Shown here piece after piece: positions 30,130 to 40,477 of a stretch of 64,000 nucleotides of DNA. Numbering within the stretch: the first letter of the stretch is position 1; the number at the start of each line of letters is the position of its first letter. The translations under genes were made by a program, and so were the position numbers. The stretch covers positions 124,001-188,000 of the forward strand of contig NZ_JAHKPH010000008.1 of assembly GCF_018860385.1 (NCBI RefSeq), in the 5' to 3' direction. This DNA is from Reinekea forsetii. Lineage in GTDB: Bacteria > Pseudomonadota > Gammaproteobacteria > Pseudomonadales > Natronospirillaceae. The notes beneath the pieces were generated by a model, which was not told the origin of the DNA, ran no database searches, and worked only from the letters and a program-made list of their open reading frames with translations.

Positions 30130-30990
30130 ATGACCGAAATATTTCCATTTGAAGATCCATCCAAGACAAAGCGAATTGTGATGGCCGTTGAATATAAAGG
30201 CCAGAACTACCGAGGCTGGCAGATTCAGCGATCAGGAGTTTCAACCATTCAAGAAACGCTTGAAAAGGCATTGTCCAAAATAGCGAATCAGGAAATCAGT
30301 ACGATTGTTGCAGGTCGAACGGATGCGGGTGTTCATGCGACGAATCAAATTATTCATTTTGATACATCGGCACAGCGCAGTATGTATGGCTGGACAATGG
30401 GCGTTAATGGCGCATTACCCAACGATATTAGTATTAAGTGGGCGCATGAAGTAGATGAATCATTCCACGCGCGTTTTACGGCAAAAGAGCGAGCCTACCG
30501 CTTTGTCATTCATAATAATTGGGTTCGCAGCGCCGCCCTAGAAGGATTAGTCACCTGGGAGCAATACGAGTTAGATGTAGATTTGATGCAAGAAGCTGCG
30601 AACTTGTTATTAGGCACGCATGATTTTAGCTCTTTCCGAGCGTCCGAATGTCAGGCTCACTCCCCTGTGAAAACCTTGCGAGAATTAACACTTAAGCGTT
30701 ATGGTGAGTTTATTGTTATTCAAACACGTGCCGATGGGTATTTGCACCACATGGTTCGAAATCTTGTCGGGGTCTTGTTACCAATAGGTCGGGGTCGAAA
30801 ACCGATAAGCTATGCTACTCAAGTTTTGGAAGCAAAAAATAGGAATAAGGGTGGTGTAACGGCCAAGGGCGATGGTTTGTATTTCGTCAGGGCTCAATAT
30901 GAGCGTGATGATTTGCCCTGCGAAAAAGCAGGTCCCGTTTTTATTCAGCCGCTTATAGACAGTGATGGCGCAGTCTTTTCACCTATTTAA
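30130..30990 (+). CDS. truA: tRNA pseudouridine synthase A
   Basis: Isomerises U38-U40 in tRNA anticodon stems. The catalytic Asp is in AGRTDAGVHATNQIIHF, and the RAYRFVIHN and HHMVRNLVG motifs are present. It has 286 residues, slightly long. The chosen ATG directly follows the fimV terminator T-run and has no visible ribosome site. A later ATG (30181) would remove the conserved KRIVMAVEY start, so 30130 is kept. Confidence 0.93.
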   Translation: MTEIFPFEDPSKTKRIVMAVEYKGQNYRGWQIQRSGVSTIQETLEKALSKIANQEISTIVAGRTDAGVHATNQIIHFDTSAQRSMYGWTMGVNGALPNDISIKWAHEVDESFHARFTAKERAYRFVIHNNWVRSAALEGLVTWEQYELDVDLMQEAANLLLGTHDFSSFRASECQAHSPVKTLRELTLKRYGEFIVIQTRADGYLHHMVRNLVGVLLPIGRGRKPISYATQVLEAKNRNKGGVTAKGDGLYFVRAQYERDDLPCEKAGPVFIQPLIDSDGAVFSPI

Positions 30991-31004
30991 GGATTTAGAT
31001 CGCA

Positions 31005-31628
31005 ATGAGAACTCGGATTAAAATGTGCGGAATGACGCGCATTGAAGACATACAATGTGCTGCAAGTTTGGGGGTCGATGCGATAGGGCTGGTTTTTTAT
31101 CCTCCTAGTCCGCGTGCCGTGTCACTTGAGCAGGCATCTACGTTAGCTAAAGCTTGCCCTGTGCTTGTTGATAAGGTGGCTTTGTTCGTTAACCCAGAAA
31201 AGAGCTTGGTAAAAGAGGTTATTGACGCAACCGGCGCTACTTTATTGCAGTTTCACGGCGATGAAACGCCTGAGTTTTGCCAGCAGTTTGGCATGCCGTA
31301 TTTAAAAGCACTTCGCGTGTCAGATAAACATCGTTTAACGACCGCACTTAACGAGCATCACGAAGCGCCTGCAATATTGCTCGATGCCTATGTTGCAGGC
31401 ACACCCGGCGGCACAGGCCAGCAATTTGACTGGTCATTAATTCCTAAGGGGTTAATGCAGCGGCTCTTTTTAGCGGGAGGCATTAATGCCACTAACGTGG
31501 CTGATGCAATAAGCAGCGCGAACCCTTATGCAGTAGACGTAAGTGGTGGAATTGAGTCTGCCAAGGGAATTAAGTCGGCGCAAAAAATGACCGATTTTGT
31601 TGCAGCGGTCCGTGAAATTTCTTCATAA
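31005..31628 (+). CDS. trpF: Phosphoribosylanthranilate isomerase
   Basis: Converts N-(5-phosphoribosyl)anthranilate to its carboxyphenylamino-deoxyribulose phosphate in tryptophan synthesis; a TIM-barrel enzyme. Catalytic Cys is in KMCGMTR at the start and catalytic Asp in LLDAYVAGTPGGTG; the phosphate site is LAGGINATNV followed by VDVSGGIES. It has 207 residues. The position between truA and accD, away from trpAB, is the pseudomonad arrangement with trpBA presumably elsewhere. Confidence 0.95.
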   Translation: MRTRIKMCGMTRIEDIQCAASLGVDAIGLVFYPPSPRAVSLEQASTLAKACPVLVDKVALFVNPEKSLVKEVIDATGATLLQFHGDETPEFCQQFGMPYLKALRVSDKHRLTTALNEHHEAPAILLDAYVAGTPGGTGQQFDWSLIPKGLMQRLFLAGGINATNVADAISSANPYAVDVSGGIESAKGIKSAQKMTDFVAAVREISS

Positions 31629-31714
31629 CTGTGTCCGTTAGTGAACCATTAAAAAGCCCATTTTTATAGTTCATAATAGGATGATATTCATAAATTTATT
31701 AGTGTGGGGTTAAC

Positions 31715-32578
31715 ATGAGCAGTTGGTTGGAAAAAATCGTACCGTCAATCGTTAGGTCCGATTCGAAGAACCGGGCTAACGTCCCTGAAGGCCTATGGAA
31801 GAAGTGCCCTAAATGTGCGGCCGTTCTGTATCGACCTGAGCTAGAAAAGAATATGGATGTTTGTCCTAAGTGCGACCATCACATGCGAGTAGGCGCTCGT
31901 CGGCGTATCGATCTTTTCTTAGACCAAGAAGGCCGAGTTGAAATCGCAACAGATGTACGCCCAGTAGATCGATTAAAGTTTAAAGACGGGAAGCGATACA
32001 AAGACCGTATAGTGGCAGCCCAAAAGCAAACCGGCGAAAACGATGCCTTCGTTGCAATGGAAGGTACGGTAGAAGGTCAGCCTGTCGTCGTAGGTGCTTT
32101 TGACTTTAACTTCATGGGCGGCTCCATGGGCTCAGTGGTTGGTGAAAAATTCGTACAAGCTGCAAATCTCGCGATGGAAAAGAACATCCCTTACGTATGT
32201 TTTGCAACCTCTGGCGGCGCTCGTATGCAAGAAGCGTTGTTTTCGTTAATGCAAATGGCAAAAACCAGTGCAGCATTAGAAAAAATGCGCTTACAAGGTG
32301 TTCCGTACATCTCAGTGATGATTGATCCTTGTTTTGGCGGCGTTTCAGCTTCGTTGGCATTGTTAGGCGACCTAAATATTGCTGAGCCCCATGCATTAAT
32401 CGGCTTTGCCGGACCACGCGTTATTGAGCAAACGGTGCGAGAAAAGCTTCCGGAAGGCTTTCAGCGCAGCGAGTTTTTACTTGAAAAGGGCGCAGTAGAT
32501 ATGATTATTCGACGACAGGATATGCGCTCTAAATTAGCTGGAGTTCTAAAAAAGTTGATGCATGCACCCGTCAATTAA
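31715..32578 (+). CDS. accD: Acetyl-CoA carboxylase carboxyltransferase subunit beta
   Basis: Beta subunit of the carboxyltransferase that makes malonyl-CoA with AccA. An N-terminal zinc ribbon CPKC ... CPKC (about residues 28-50) precedes the crotonase-like domain with [20 protein letters not shown] and [12 protein letters not shown]. It has 287 residues. Its last 17 nt overlap folC. Confidence 0.96.
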   Translation: MSSWLEKIVPSIVRSDSKNRANVPEGLWKKCPKCAAVLYRPELEKNMDVCPKCDHHMRVGARRRIDLFLDQEGRVEIATDVRPVDRLKFKDGKRYKDRIVAAQKQTGENDAFVAMEGTVEGQPVVVGAFDFNFMGGSMGSVVGEKFVQAANLAMEKNIPYVCFATSGGARMQEALFSLMQMAKTSAALEKMRLQGVPYISVMIDPCFGGVSASLALLGDLNIAEPHALIGFAGPRVIEQTVREKLPEGFQRSEFLLEKGAVDMIIRRQDMRSKLAGVLKKLMHAPVN

Positions 32579-33782
32579 TGATGCGTTAGAGGATTGGTTG
32601 GCCTATATTGAGTCAATCCATCCCTCAGAAATAGAATTGGGTCTACAGCGTGTCAGCGCGGTGGCCCAAAAGCTACTTTCCAAAAATGAATACAAACCGA
32701 CCGTTTTTACTGTGGCAGGTACTAATGGCAAAGGCACTACTACAGCTGCACTCAGTGCTCTAGCGTGTGAAGCAGGCTTAGAAACTGGGTGGTATTCCTC
32801 CCCTCATTTATTTGAATTTAACGAACGTATCCGTATTAACGGCAAACCGGTGTCTAATCAGCGCATTGTTGAAGCGTTGCATGCTATTGAAATAGGTCGG
32901 GGCGACATCAGTCTTTCCTATTTTGAATATACGACTCTGGCGGCTCTTTGGTTGTTTGATCAGGCAAAGCTTAAGGTTTGGGTGCTTGAAGTTGGCTTAG
33001 GTGGCCGGTTAGATGCGGTAAACATAGTTGATGCCGACGTTGCAGTCATTACAACCATTGGAATCGATCATGAGGCATTTCTTGGCTCGGATACCAATGT
33101 GATTGGTTACGAAAAAGCCGGCATCTGCCGCCCAGAAAAGCCTGCTGTACTAGGTAGCGCAAACCTTCCACAGGGCTTGTATGACGAAGTTGCAAATCGA
33201 TCTGCGATTGAGTATCGGTTTGGTGAGCAACACGGTGTAAAAGAGGCAACTGTATTTTGGCAAGGGGGGCAAATTGATGCTGGCCAAATCAGAATTCCTC
33301 ATGATAATGCTGCCAGTGCCTGTCAGGCCTTTTATTTGTCGGGAATTCAGTTAAGTACAGATGCCGTACAACATGCGTTGGAGGGTATTCAAATGCCCGG
33401 GCGAATGCAGAAAGTGAACTGGCAAGGGCACGAAATTATTGTCGATGTTGGGCATAACCCTCATGCTGGTGCTTATATCGCCAAGCAATTGGGTAGCCAA
33501 AAAGTTAACGTGCTGCTTGGTATGCTGGCAGACAAAGACGTCCATGGGTTCGTTCAGGCGTTAGCCCCTGTTTCAAAGCAAATGCACGCTGTCTCCTTGG
33601 CCGTTCCTCGAGGGCTTAGCGCTCAAGAGTTAGTTGCTCGAACCGATTACCCGTTTGAATCGACGTTTGACTCTATGGCTCAGGCCATTCGTGAGCTTAT
33701 TCAAACAATGCCTGACACCCCCTTGTTTATTGGTGGGTCTTTCTATACCGTTTGCGACGCGTTGACCTTTTTGGAGAAGTAA
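32562..33782 (+). CDS. folC: Bifunctional folylpolyglutamate/dihydrofolate synthase
   Basis: Adds glutamate to dihydropteroate and to folates. The ATP-binding loop GTNGKGTT is at about residues 52-59, with [16 protein letters not shown] and the carbamylated-lysine region further on ([12 protein letters not shown]). The C-terminal Mur-ligase-like domain carries [10 protein letters not shown]. It has 406 residues. The start lies inside the accD 3' end. Confidence 0.94.
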   Translation: MHPSINDALEDWLAYIESIHPSEIELGLQRVSAVAQKLLSKNEYKPTVFTVAGTNGKGTTTAALSALACEAGLETGWYSSPHLFEFNERIRINGKPVSNQRIVEALHAIEIGRGDISLSYFEYTTLAALWLFDQAKLKVWVLEVGLGGRLDAVNIVDADVAVITTIGIDHEAFLGSDTNVIGYEKAGICRPEKPAVLGSANLPQGLYDEVANRSAIEYRFGEQHGVKEATVFWQGGQIDAGQIRIPHDNAASACQAFYLSGIQLSTDAVQHALEGIQMPGRMQKVNWQGHEIIVDVGHNPHAGAYIAKQLGSQKVNVLLGMLADKDVHGFVQALAPVSKQMHAVSLAVPRGLSAQELVARTDYPFESTFDSMAQAIRELIQTMPDTPLFIGGSFYTVCDALTFLEK

Positions 33783-34301
33783 GTGGACCGTGCATTACAA
33801 CAAAGATTAGTGGGTATCTTAGTATTAACAGCCGTCATTCTGTTAATAGCACCTGTATTGTTTGATGCTCAAGGTCGTATTCCGGAAAAAATCACTAACA
33901 TTCCACCTCAGCCAAAACTGCCAGATTTATCTCACATCGAATTTAAAATGCCAAATACCGATAGCTTGCCTGCGGAAGTTGCTCCTGAAGCTGTGGTTGA
34001 GCAACCAACAGGCTTTGCGGCAATTTCACAGCCCAATGTAGTGCCCACGGCGACCGCTTCTGGTATCTGGAGTGTTCAAGTGGCCAGTTTCAAAGACTCA
34101 GCCAAAGCACTGTCGTTAATTGATACATTGAAACAAGACAATTTCGAAGTCTACAGCCGTGAAAAAGTGTTATCCGACGGAACTCTATTTACCCAAGTGT
34201 TTGTGGGGCCGGTTGCTAAAAAAGAACAGGCAGAAGAACAGAAAGCAAACATTAAAAAACAGTATAACTTGCAGGGATTGGTCGTTAAGTTCTCGAAATA
34301 G
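33783..34301 (+). CDS. SPOR-domain protein, DedD type
   Basis: A 172-residue single-span membrane protein: N-terminal cytoplasmic segment, helix LVGILVLTAVILLIAPVLF, Pro-rich periplasmic linker and C-terminal SPOR domain (WSVQVASFKDSAKALSLIDTL to the end). SPOR domains bind denuded glycan at the septum; DedD contributes to cell division. It begins with GTG directly after the folC stop. Gene order folC-dedD-cvpA-purF is conserved in gammaproteobacteria. Confidence 0.88.
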   Translation: MDRALQQRLVGILVLTAVILLIAPVLFDAQGRIPEKITNIPPQPKLPDLSHIEFKMPNTDSLPAEVAPEAVVEQPTGFAAISQPNVVPTATASGIWSVQVASFKDSAKALSLIDTLKQDNFEVYSREKVLSDGTLFTQVFVGPVAKKEQAEEQKANIKKQYNLQGLVVKFSK

Positions 34302-34342
34302 TTCGATAAAATTGACCATCTGGTCTAATTGAGAATAACGAT

Positions 34343-34369
34343 TCACAAAACTGATTTCTCTGTTAGAAT
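34343..34369 (+). promoter_or_regulatory. Candidate promoter for cvpA-purF
   Basis: TTCACA (34342-34347), 16-nt spacer, TAGAAT (34364-34369), then a GC-rich start region (GCCCGCG), leaving a short leader before cvpA. A GACCATCTGGTC palindrome (34314-34325) lies upstream and could be an operator; it is not a recognisable PurR box. Confidence 0.4.
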
Positions 34370-34396
34370 GCCCGCGATTTCCACAGTGAGTGAACT

Positions 34397-34891
34397 ATGA
34401 CCTTTATTGATTGGACAATAATTACCATTCTCGTTGTTTCAGCGTTAATTAGCATTAAGCGAGGTTTCACCAAAGAAGCTATGTCTTTAGTTTCCTGGTT
34501 AGCGGCGCTGTTTGTTGCTCGATTGTTTAGCGCTAATTTAGCGACGTTGATGACTTCTATGATCGAAAATGAGGCGTATCGTTATACCGCCGCCTTTGCG
34601 ATTCTATTTATTGTGACGTTAATTGTTGGTTCTCTCGTTAATCATTTATTAGGTGAGTTTATTCGCATGACCGGGCTGACCGGCACCGACAGAGTGTTAG
34701 GTGTTGTCTTTGGTCTACTGCGTGGCTTGGTGATCGTTGTGGCCATTCTTGCAATGGGACGATTATTTGCACTCGACCAGTTTTGGCAAGACTCGGTACT
34801 TGTACCGTACTTTGAACCTGTTATTCGATGGACAGGGGATTCTATTCATAAAGCATCCGGTGCAATATTGTCGGTTGGGGGAGAAAATTAA
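34397..34891 (+). CDS. cvpA: CvpA family membrane protein
   Basis: A 164-residue protein with four predicted membrane helices (for example WTIITILVVSALISI and YTAAFAILFIVTLIVGSLV) and the family pattern RGFTKEAMSLVSWLAALFVA. CvpA is needed for colicin V production and envelope robustness in E. coli; its molecular role is not established. It directly abuts purF, the conserved pairing. Confidence 0.92.
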   Translation: MTFIDWTIITILVVSALISIKRGFTKEAMSLVSWLAALFVARLFSANLATLMTSMIENEAYRYTAAFAILFIVTLIVGSLVNHLLGEFIRMTGLTGTDRVLGVVFGLLRGLVIVVAILAMGRLFALDQFWQDSVLVPYFEPVIRWTGDSIHKASGAILSVGGEN

Positions 34892-36415
34892 ATGTGCGGT
34901 GTAGTAGGTATTTTTGGCAGCTCTCCAGTAAATCAACAACTCTATGATGCGTTAACCGTACTTCAGCACCGAGGCCAAGATGCCGCTGGTATCGTTACTG
35001 AAGAAAACGAAAAGTTTTTTCTTCGTAAAAGTAATGGCTTAGTGAGAGACGTATTCCATACGCGTCACATGCAATCATTGCGAGGCAATATTGGAATAGG
35101 GCATGTGCGCTACCCAACGGCCGGTACGAGCAGTAATGCAGAAAGCCAACCTTTTTACGTTAACTCTCCTTATGGCATTGTGTTAGCGCATAACGGAAAT
35201 TTGACCAATGCCGCCGAGTTAAATAAATCGCTTTATCAATCCGATCTTAGGCATGTAAACACCACATCCGATTCAGAAGTTTTGCTGAATGTATTTGCCC
35301 ATGAATTGCAGGTTCAAGGCAAGCTCAAGCCAACCGCAGACGATATTTTTACGGCTGTGAAAGGTGTTCATAAGCGCTGTAAAGGTGCTTATGGTGTGGT
35401 CGCCCTTATTTCAGGTTACGGATTGGTGGCCTTTCGAGATCCGCACGGAATTCGTCCTTTAGTTTATGGCAAACGAATCGCTGAAAATGGCAATGCTGAA
35501 TATATGGTGGCGTCTGAAAGTGTGGCACTTGACGTTCAAGGGTACGAGTTGATAGACGATGTTCAACCAGGGCAAGCAATCTTTGTTGATTATCAAGGTA
35601 AGCTGCACATTCAGCAATGTGCTGAAAACACCGTAAAAACGCCGTGTATTTTCGAGTATGTATATTTCGCAAGACCCGATTCAATCATAGATGGCATTTC
35701 AGTTTATAAAGCCCGCCTTCGGATGGGCGATGTATTAGGCGATAAAATTTTAGCTGAACGCCCCAACCACGATATTGATGTGGTTATTCCGATTCCAGAC
35801 ACCAGTCGTACATCTGCTTTGCAACTTGCGAATCGAATCGGCGTAAACTTTCGTGAAGGGTTTATGAAAAATCGCTACATTGGCCGAACCTTTATTATGC
35901 CCGGCCAAAAGCAACGAAAAAAATCAGTTCGTCAAAAACTCAATGCCATCGGTTTGGAGTTTAAAGGTAAGAACGTTCTGTTAGTCGATGACTCGATTGT
36001 CCGTGGGACAACCTGCAATGAGATCATTGAAATGGCCCGTGATGCTGGTGCTAAAAAAGTATACTTTGCATCGGCGGCCCCAGAAGTCGTTTTTCCTAAC
36101 GTTTATGGCATAGATATGCCGGCTGCTGAAGAGTTGATTGCGCATGGTCGAAGTAATGAAGAAATTAGGCAATCCATTGGTGCTGATTGGCTAATCTATC
36201 AAGATTTAGAAGATTTAAAAGAAGCGACTCGCATTCATAAGGACGATAAACAAGATTTTGACTGCTCTGTATTTAATGGTTGTTATGTCACAGGTGATGT
36301 TGATGAAGCTTATTTGAAGGCCTTAGAGGCTGCTCGAAGTGATGCCAAAAAAGTGACCAACAGTGTCACCGATTCTTCAATGATCGATCTTCATAATGAT
36401 GAAGACGACGGTTAA
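34892..36415 (+). CDS. purF: Amidophosphoribosyltransferase
   Basis: First committed step of purine synthesis (PRPP plus glutamine to phosphoribosylamine). The N-terminal nucleophile Cys2 is in MCGVVGIFG (exposed after Met removal), and [12 protein letters not shown] belongs to the glutaminase domain. The phosphoribosyltransferase loop is [13 protein letters not shown]. It has 507 residues, normal. Start abuts the cvpA stop. Confidence 0.97.
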   Translation: MCGVVGIFGSSPVNQQLYDALTVLQHRGQDAAGIVTEENEKFFLRKSNGLVRDVFHTRHMQSLRGNIGIGHVRYPTAGTSSNAESQPFYVNSPYGIVLAHNGNLTNAAELNKSLYQSDLRHVNTTSDSEVLLNVFAHELQVQGKLKPTADDIFTAVKGVHKRCKGAYGVVALISGYGLVAFRDPHGIRPLVYGKRIAENGNAEYMVASESVALDVQGYELIDDVQPGQAIFVDYQGKLHIQQCAENTVKTPCIFEYVYFARPDSIIDGISVYKARLRMGDVLGDKILAERPNHDIDVVIPIPDTSRTSALQLANRIGVNFREGFMKNRYIGRTFIMPGQKQRKKSVRQKLNAIGLEFKGKNVLLVDDSIVRGTTCNEIIEMARDAGAKKVYFASAAPEVVFPNVYGIDMPAAEELIAHGRSNEEIRQSIGADWLIYQDLEDLKEATRIHKDDKQDFDCSVFNGCYVTGDVDEAYLKALEAARSDAKKVTNSVTDSSMIDLHNDEDDG

Positions 36416-36440
36416 ACTTTTGGGGTTGTCGCTTATTTGA

Positions 36441-36468
36441 AAAGACGCTCCGCTAGCGTCTTTTTTTT
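36441..36468 (+). terminator. Rho-independent terminator after purF
   Basis: A 9-bp stem AAAGACGCT / AGCGTCTTT with loop CCGCT runs into a T-run of eight. Confidence 0.9.
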
Positions 36469-36505
36469 GCTATAAATAAATGGCAAACAATCAAAAGGGG
36501 TTAAC

Positions 36506-37432
36506 ATGCAAAAGGCGGCCGCAACGTCAGCTCAACTAATTGAGCAAGCCAATCGTGTTATTGCAGGAAAAACGGATCAAATAAAACTTATTTGGGTGGC
36601 CATTCTTTGTAATGGTCACGTGCTACTAGAAGATTTACCTGGCGTTGGAAAAACAACCTTAGCTCAAACGCTCGCAACCCTACTCGGATTAAACTATCAA
36701 CGCGTGCAATTTACCGCTGATTTATTGCCTTCTGATGTGATTGGAGCGCAAATCTATGATCGTGAGAAGCAATCCTTCTACTTTCATAAAGGTCCGGTTT
36801 TTACTCAGCTTTTGCTAGCCGATGAATTAAACAGAGCGACGCCCAAAGCACAATCGGCACTACTAGAAGCGATGGAGGAGCGGCAAGTCACGATTGACGG
36901 GGTTGCTCAAACATTGCCGAAGCCGTTTTTCGTTATTGCTACTCAAAACCCGCAGAACCAGTCGGGCACTTACCCTTTACCAGAATCTCAATTGGATCGT
37001 TTTTTCGTTCGCATTAGCTTAGGCTACCCCAGTGAAGAAGTAGAAAAGGAGTTGTTATTAGGCCATATCGGGCGAAGCAAAATTGACGATCTCAAAGCAA
37101 TCGTCGATCCCACTCAATGGCAATCCATTCAAAATGAAGTCGAATCGGTTCGCATTGCAGCACCCGTGATTAACTACATCATGCGTTTGGTGAATCGAAC
37201 CAGAGATGGCGAGCTGTGTGCGGTAGGGTTATCGCCAAGGGCGTCGCAGCAATTAGCGCAAGCATCAAAAGCCCATGCATTAATTGATCAAAGAGATTAT
37301 GTGATCCCAGATGATGTTCAATCGGTATTCCCAGCGGTGGCGGGGCATCGCCTCAAAGCACTAAAAAACCAACATTCGGATTTGCTCGTACAGTCGATAC
37401 TAAGTTCCGTTGCTGTCATTGAGGGTGCGTAG
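36506..37432 (+). CDS. MoxR-family AAA+ ATPase
   Basis: A 308-residue AAA+ ATPase of the MoxR class: Walker A LPGVGKTTLAQ, Walker B LLADELNRATPKAQSALLEAMEE, sensor 1 VIATQNPQ. MoxR proteins act as chaperone-like partners of VWA or DUF58 proteins. Here it is 2 nt from a DUF58 gene and then a transglutaminase gene, the three-gene arrangement seen in pseudomonads. AAAGGGG precedes the ATG. Confidence 0.92.
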   Translation: MQKAAATSAQLIEQANRVIAGKTDQIKLIWVAILCNGHVLLEDLPGVGKTTLAQTLATLLGLNYQRVQFTADLLPSDVIGAQIYDREKQSFYFHKGPVFTQLLLADELNRATPKAQSALLEAMEERQVTIDGVAQTLPKPFFVIATQNPQNQSGTYPLPESQLDRFFVRISLGYPSEEVEKELLLGHIGRSKIDDLKAIVDPTQWQSIQNEVESVRIAAPVINYIMRLVNRTRDGELCAVGLSPRASQQLAQASKAHALIDQRDYVIPDDVQSVFPAVAGHRLKALKNQHSDLLVQSILSSVAVIEGA

Positions 37433-37434
37433 CC

Positions 37435-38403
37435 GTGTTGTCGGCGATTAAACAGCGTTTGCGCCTTAGATTTAACCGTTGGATACAAACTCGGTTGCCT
37501 GAGCAATCGTCGGTAACTCTCAACCAATCTCGAATATTCATAGTGCCAACGAAACAAGGGCTCATGCTATTGGTTGTGTCGATAGGCTTGCTGCTGCTGG
37601 CCATTAATTTTGAAGCTCCACTCAATTTTGCATTGGCATTTTGGCTTATTGCTGTGTTGTTTGTAGCGGTGCAGTTAACTTATCGAAATTTATCTGGGGT
37701 AAAATTAACGGCCTTGCCGGGCAGTTTAATTGAAGTCGGCGACTCTACCATTATTCCCATTCAATTGGAGTCTGACTCTAAGAGACCTCGAGGCAGTTTA
37801 GAGCTAATTCACCCCAGTTGGGGGGTCGTGCATGTGCATCTCGATAACGGGCGAGGTCATTGTGTTTTGCCTGTTGAAGCAAAAGCACGCGGCCCAGTAA
37901 AGTTACCAAGATTTCGAATAGAAAGCCGTTACCCCTTTGGATTAGTTGTGGCTTGGTCTCATATTCAATTATCGGGGTGTGGGTGGGCTTACCCCAATGG
38001 AATCGAAGCTCGACGAATTGTTGATAGTGGGCAAGGTAGCTCAGAAGATGATCACTTAGATGATCACCTTTTAATTGCCGGCAGCGAAGATTTTTATCAA
38101 CTTCAAGAATATGCCCCCGGCGATGCCATCGGTAGGTTGCACTGGCCTTCTTTTTCTAAAGACCTGCTCGTGGTTAAAAAATTCACAAACTATCAACCGG
38201 CCGATGAATGGTTAGATTGGTTTCATTACCCCCACTTATCCAATGAAGACAAACTTAAGGCGTTAGCTTATTTAGCCGAGCGGTATGAAAAAGAACAACG
38301 AGCATTTGGATTAAAACTTCCCCATTTAGAACTTGAAGTGAACCAAGGTTTTGAGCAACTTCAAAGTGTTAGGCAGGCGTTAGCGGAGTTTGGTTATGAA
38401 TAA
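37435..38403 (+). CDS. DUF58 domain membrane protein
   Basis: A 322-residue protein with two N-terminal membrane helices (GLMLLVVSIGLLLLAINFEA and NFALAFWLIAVLFVAVQL), a beta-rich region, then the DUF58 core with EDFYQLQEYAPGDAIGRLHWPSFSK. It is a partner of MoxR ATPases, with no enzymatic activity established. It overlaps the transglutaminase gene by 8 nt. Confidence 0.9.
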   Translation: MLSAIKQRLRLRFNRWIQTRLPEQSSVTLNQSRIFIVPTKQGLMLLVVSIGLLLLAINFEAPLNFALAFWLIAVLFVAVQLTYRNLSGVKLTALPGSLIEVGDSTIIPIQLESDSKRPRGSLELIHPSWGVVHVHLDNGRGHCVLPVEAKARGPVKLPRFRIESRYPFGLVVAWSHIQLSGCGWAYPNGIEARRIVDSGQGSSEDDHLDDHLLIAGSEDFYQLQEYAPGDAIGRLHWPSFSKDLLVVKKFTNYQPADEWLDWFHYPHLSNEDKLKALAYLAERYEKEQRAFGLKLPHLELEVNQGFEQLQSVRQALAEFGYE

Positions 38404-40387
38404 TCAAGCTTATATTGCGCCATCGATGCGGGCTTTATCGCGGCAGGCGTTGCAAATTCTGTTCGTCGTTCAATTTATCACCGTATTGCCGTTTTTAGCC
38501 GATTTACCGAAGTGGCTACTCTTAGTTCTAGCCTTAGTTGTTGGCTGGCGGTGGCAGGTTATGCACGGTCGTATGCAACGACCACCTAGATTATTAGTTT
38601 TAACGGCGATCGTGGCGGGCTTAGCGTCACTTTATTTATCGGGTCTCGATCAATACTCGCTAGATACCGCCGTGGCTTTATGCCTATTAGGATATTTACT
38701 TAAGTCTTTAGAAGTATTGCGACGCCGTGATGGCGTCTTTCAAATTTACTTAGGGCTTTTTTTAGCGGGCGTTTATTTCTTATATCACAGTAGCCCTTTA
38801 TCAATGTTGCTTGTTACTCTGCTGTTGTTTGCAAATTTGTTAGCCTTACAAGCCGTAACTTGCCATGCCGACTTTTCTTGGCGATATGCCCTGCGTCAGT
38901 CCACAGTCATTGTTGTTGCAGCCATTCCTGTCATGGTTTTGGGGTATTTATTTTTTCCGCGTATTCCGCCTTTATGGAGCATACCTAATAATGAACGGGG
39001 CTCTGTGACCGGTATGACAGATTCGATAACACCTGGAGAAATAGCCGAGCTGGCTCGAAGCGAAAAACCGGCCTTTAGGGTTAATTTCGAGGGCGATGTT
39101 CCGCCTAAAAATCTCTGGTATTGGCGAGGTAATACCTTAAGCGAATTTGACGGACGCAGTTGGACGGCTAAATATCGAGCCGGATCTTGGTTGGGGTCAG
39201 TTGATAGCGAAACCAGTTTGCCGCAAGCGCAAGAGAGTAGTTGGGATTATTCAATTATTATTGAGCCTACACGTCAGCAGTGGCTGTATTTTATGGACTG
39301 GCCAACCCAAGCCTCAGTTAATAATGGTGTACTGCTGCCCGATGCCAGATATGCCTTAACCGCACCGCTAACGCAGGCCATTCAATACAAAGCTAGCAGT
39401 GCTCAAGAAGTATCTTGGCCAGCCTTGAGTGATTTCGAACGACAAGAGTATGTGCGGTTGCCAAGCCAAGGAAACGAGGCGCTCAGGCGGTGGGCGCTGT
39501 CGTTTAGGGAAGGTAGGCCCGACAATGCCAAGTTTATGGTCGATTTGGCCGACTATATCCGTTCAAACCCTTATTTTTACAGTTTAACACCACCTCAGTA
39601 TGTGGCATCGGATAGCTTGGCTGATTTCTGGTTGTTGGGTAAGCGTGGATTTTGCAGTCATTATGCGAGTGCGACGGCTTATATATTAAGGGCCGTTGGA
39701 ATACCAACAAGGTTGGTTGGTGGGTATTTGGGTGGCGTCTACAACGAATCTGCAAACTATATCCAAGTAAGGCAGATGGAGGCGCATGTTTGGGTCGAAG
39801 TATGGCTCAATGGTGGGTGGGTTCGTTTTGATCCGACCGCGGCTGTGGCGCCTAATAGGGTTGAGCAATCTCTCGATGATTTGCTCGCTGAAGATCAAGC
39901 CAGCGAGCTGCCTATTTTTTCTCGTATGCGTAATCAATTGTCTATGTTGAAATCGGCTTCGCTTTGGTGGGACTCAGTTCAATATCAATGGCAAATAATG
40001 GTGCTAGACTATAAAAGCACGCAGGCGATCGGGTGGTTTGAATCGCACTTCGGCCGGTTAACTCCGTGGAAGGCCGCCATGGCTATTATTATTTTTATGG
40101 CGTTGATTTCGTTACTGATGGCCTTCAGTTTGGGTTTATTGGTTATCCCTAGGCGGAAAGCGGAGCCGTATCGAAGCCTAGCCAAAATTGAAAAAATATT
40201 GGGTAAACGCGAGCCCGATGAGACCATACGTCAGTATTTTGACCGAATGTCGAAAAATAATGACAATTTAACCATTTTGATAAGTTTAGCTGGCCTATTT
40301 GAGCGATATCTATATAGTTCGAAACCGAAGAATTTAAAGCTAATTCGTCATTCAGTATTAAGCTTACAAAAACAAAAAAATCGATAA
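38396..40387 (+). CDS. tgpA: Transglutaminase-like membrane protein, TgpA type
   Basis: A 663-residue protein: about six N-terminal membrane helices (DUF3488-like), a periplasmic transglutaminase core, then a C-terminal helix (AAMAIIIFMALISLLMAFSLG) and a short DUF4129-like cytoplasmic tail. The catalytic triad is visible: Cys in KRGFCSHYASATAYILRAVG, His in MEAHVWVEVW and Asp in VRFDPTAA. The Pseudomonas homologue TgpA is essential there. Start placed at ATG 38396, overlapping the DUF58 stop. Confidence 0.9.
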   Translation: MNNQAYIAPSMRALSRQALQILFVVQFITVLPFLADLPKWLLLVLALVVGWRWQVMHGRMQRPPRLLVLTAIVAGLASLYLSGLDQYSLDTAVALCLLGYLLKSLEVLRRRDGVFQIYLGLFLAGVYFLYHSSPLSMLLVTLLLFANLLALQAVTCHADFSWRYALRQSTVIVVAAIPVMVLGYLFFPRIPPLWSIPNNERGSVTGMTDSITPGEIAELARSEKPAFRVNFEGDVPPKNLWYWRGNTLSEFDGRSWTAKYRAGSWLGSVDSETSLPQAQESSWDYSIIIEPTRQQWLYFMDWPTQASVNNGVLLPDARYALTAPLTQAIQYKASSAQEVSWPALSDFERQEYVRLPSQGNEALRRWALSFREGRPDNAKFMVDLADYIRSNPYFYSLTPPQYVASDSLADFWLLGKRGFCSHYASATAYILRAVGIPTRLVGGYLGGVYNESANYIQVRQMEAHVWVEVWLNGGWVRFDPTAAVAPNRVEQSLDDLLAEDQASELPIFSRMRNQLSMLKSASLWWDSVQYQWQIMVLDYKSTQAIGWFESHFGRLTPWKAAMAIIIFMALISLLMAFSLGLLVIPRRKAEPYRSLAKIEKILGKREPDETIRQYFDRMSKNNDNLTILISLAGLFERYLYSSKPKNLKLIRHSVLSLQKQKNR

Positions 40388-40477
40388 AAACCGTTCGGCT
40401 ACACTTACAGGTGCACAAGCATTTTAAAGTCGAATCGTGCTTTATTAGCAAATTTTGAAAATACTATTAGAGATCAA

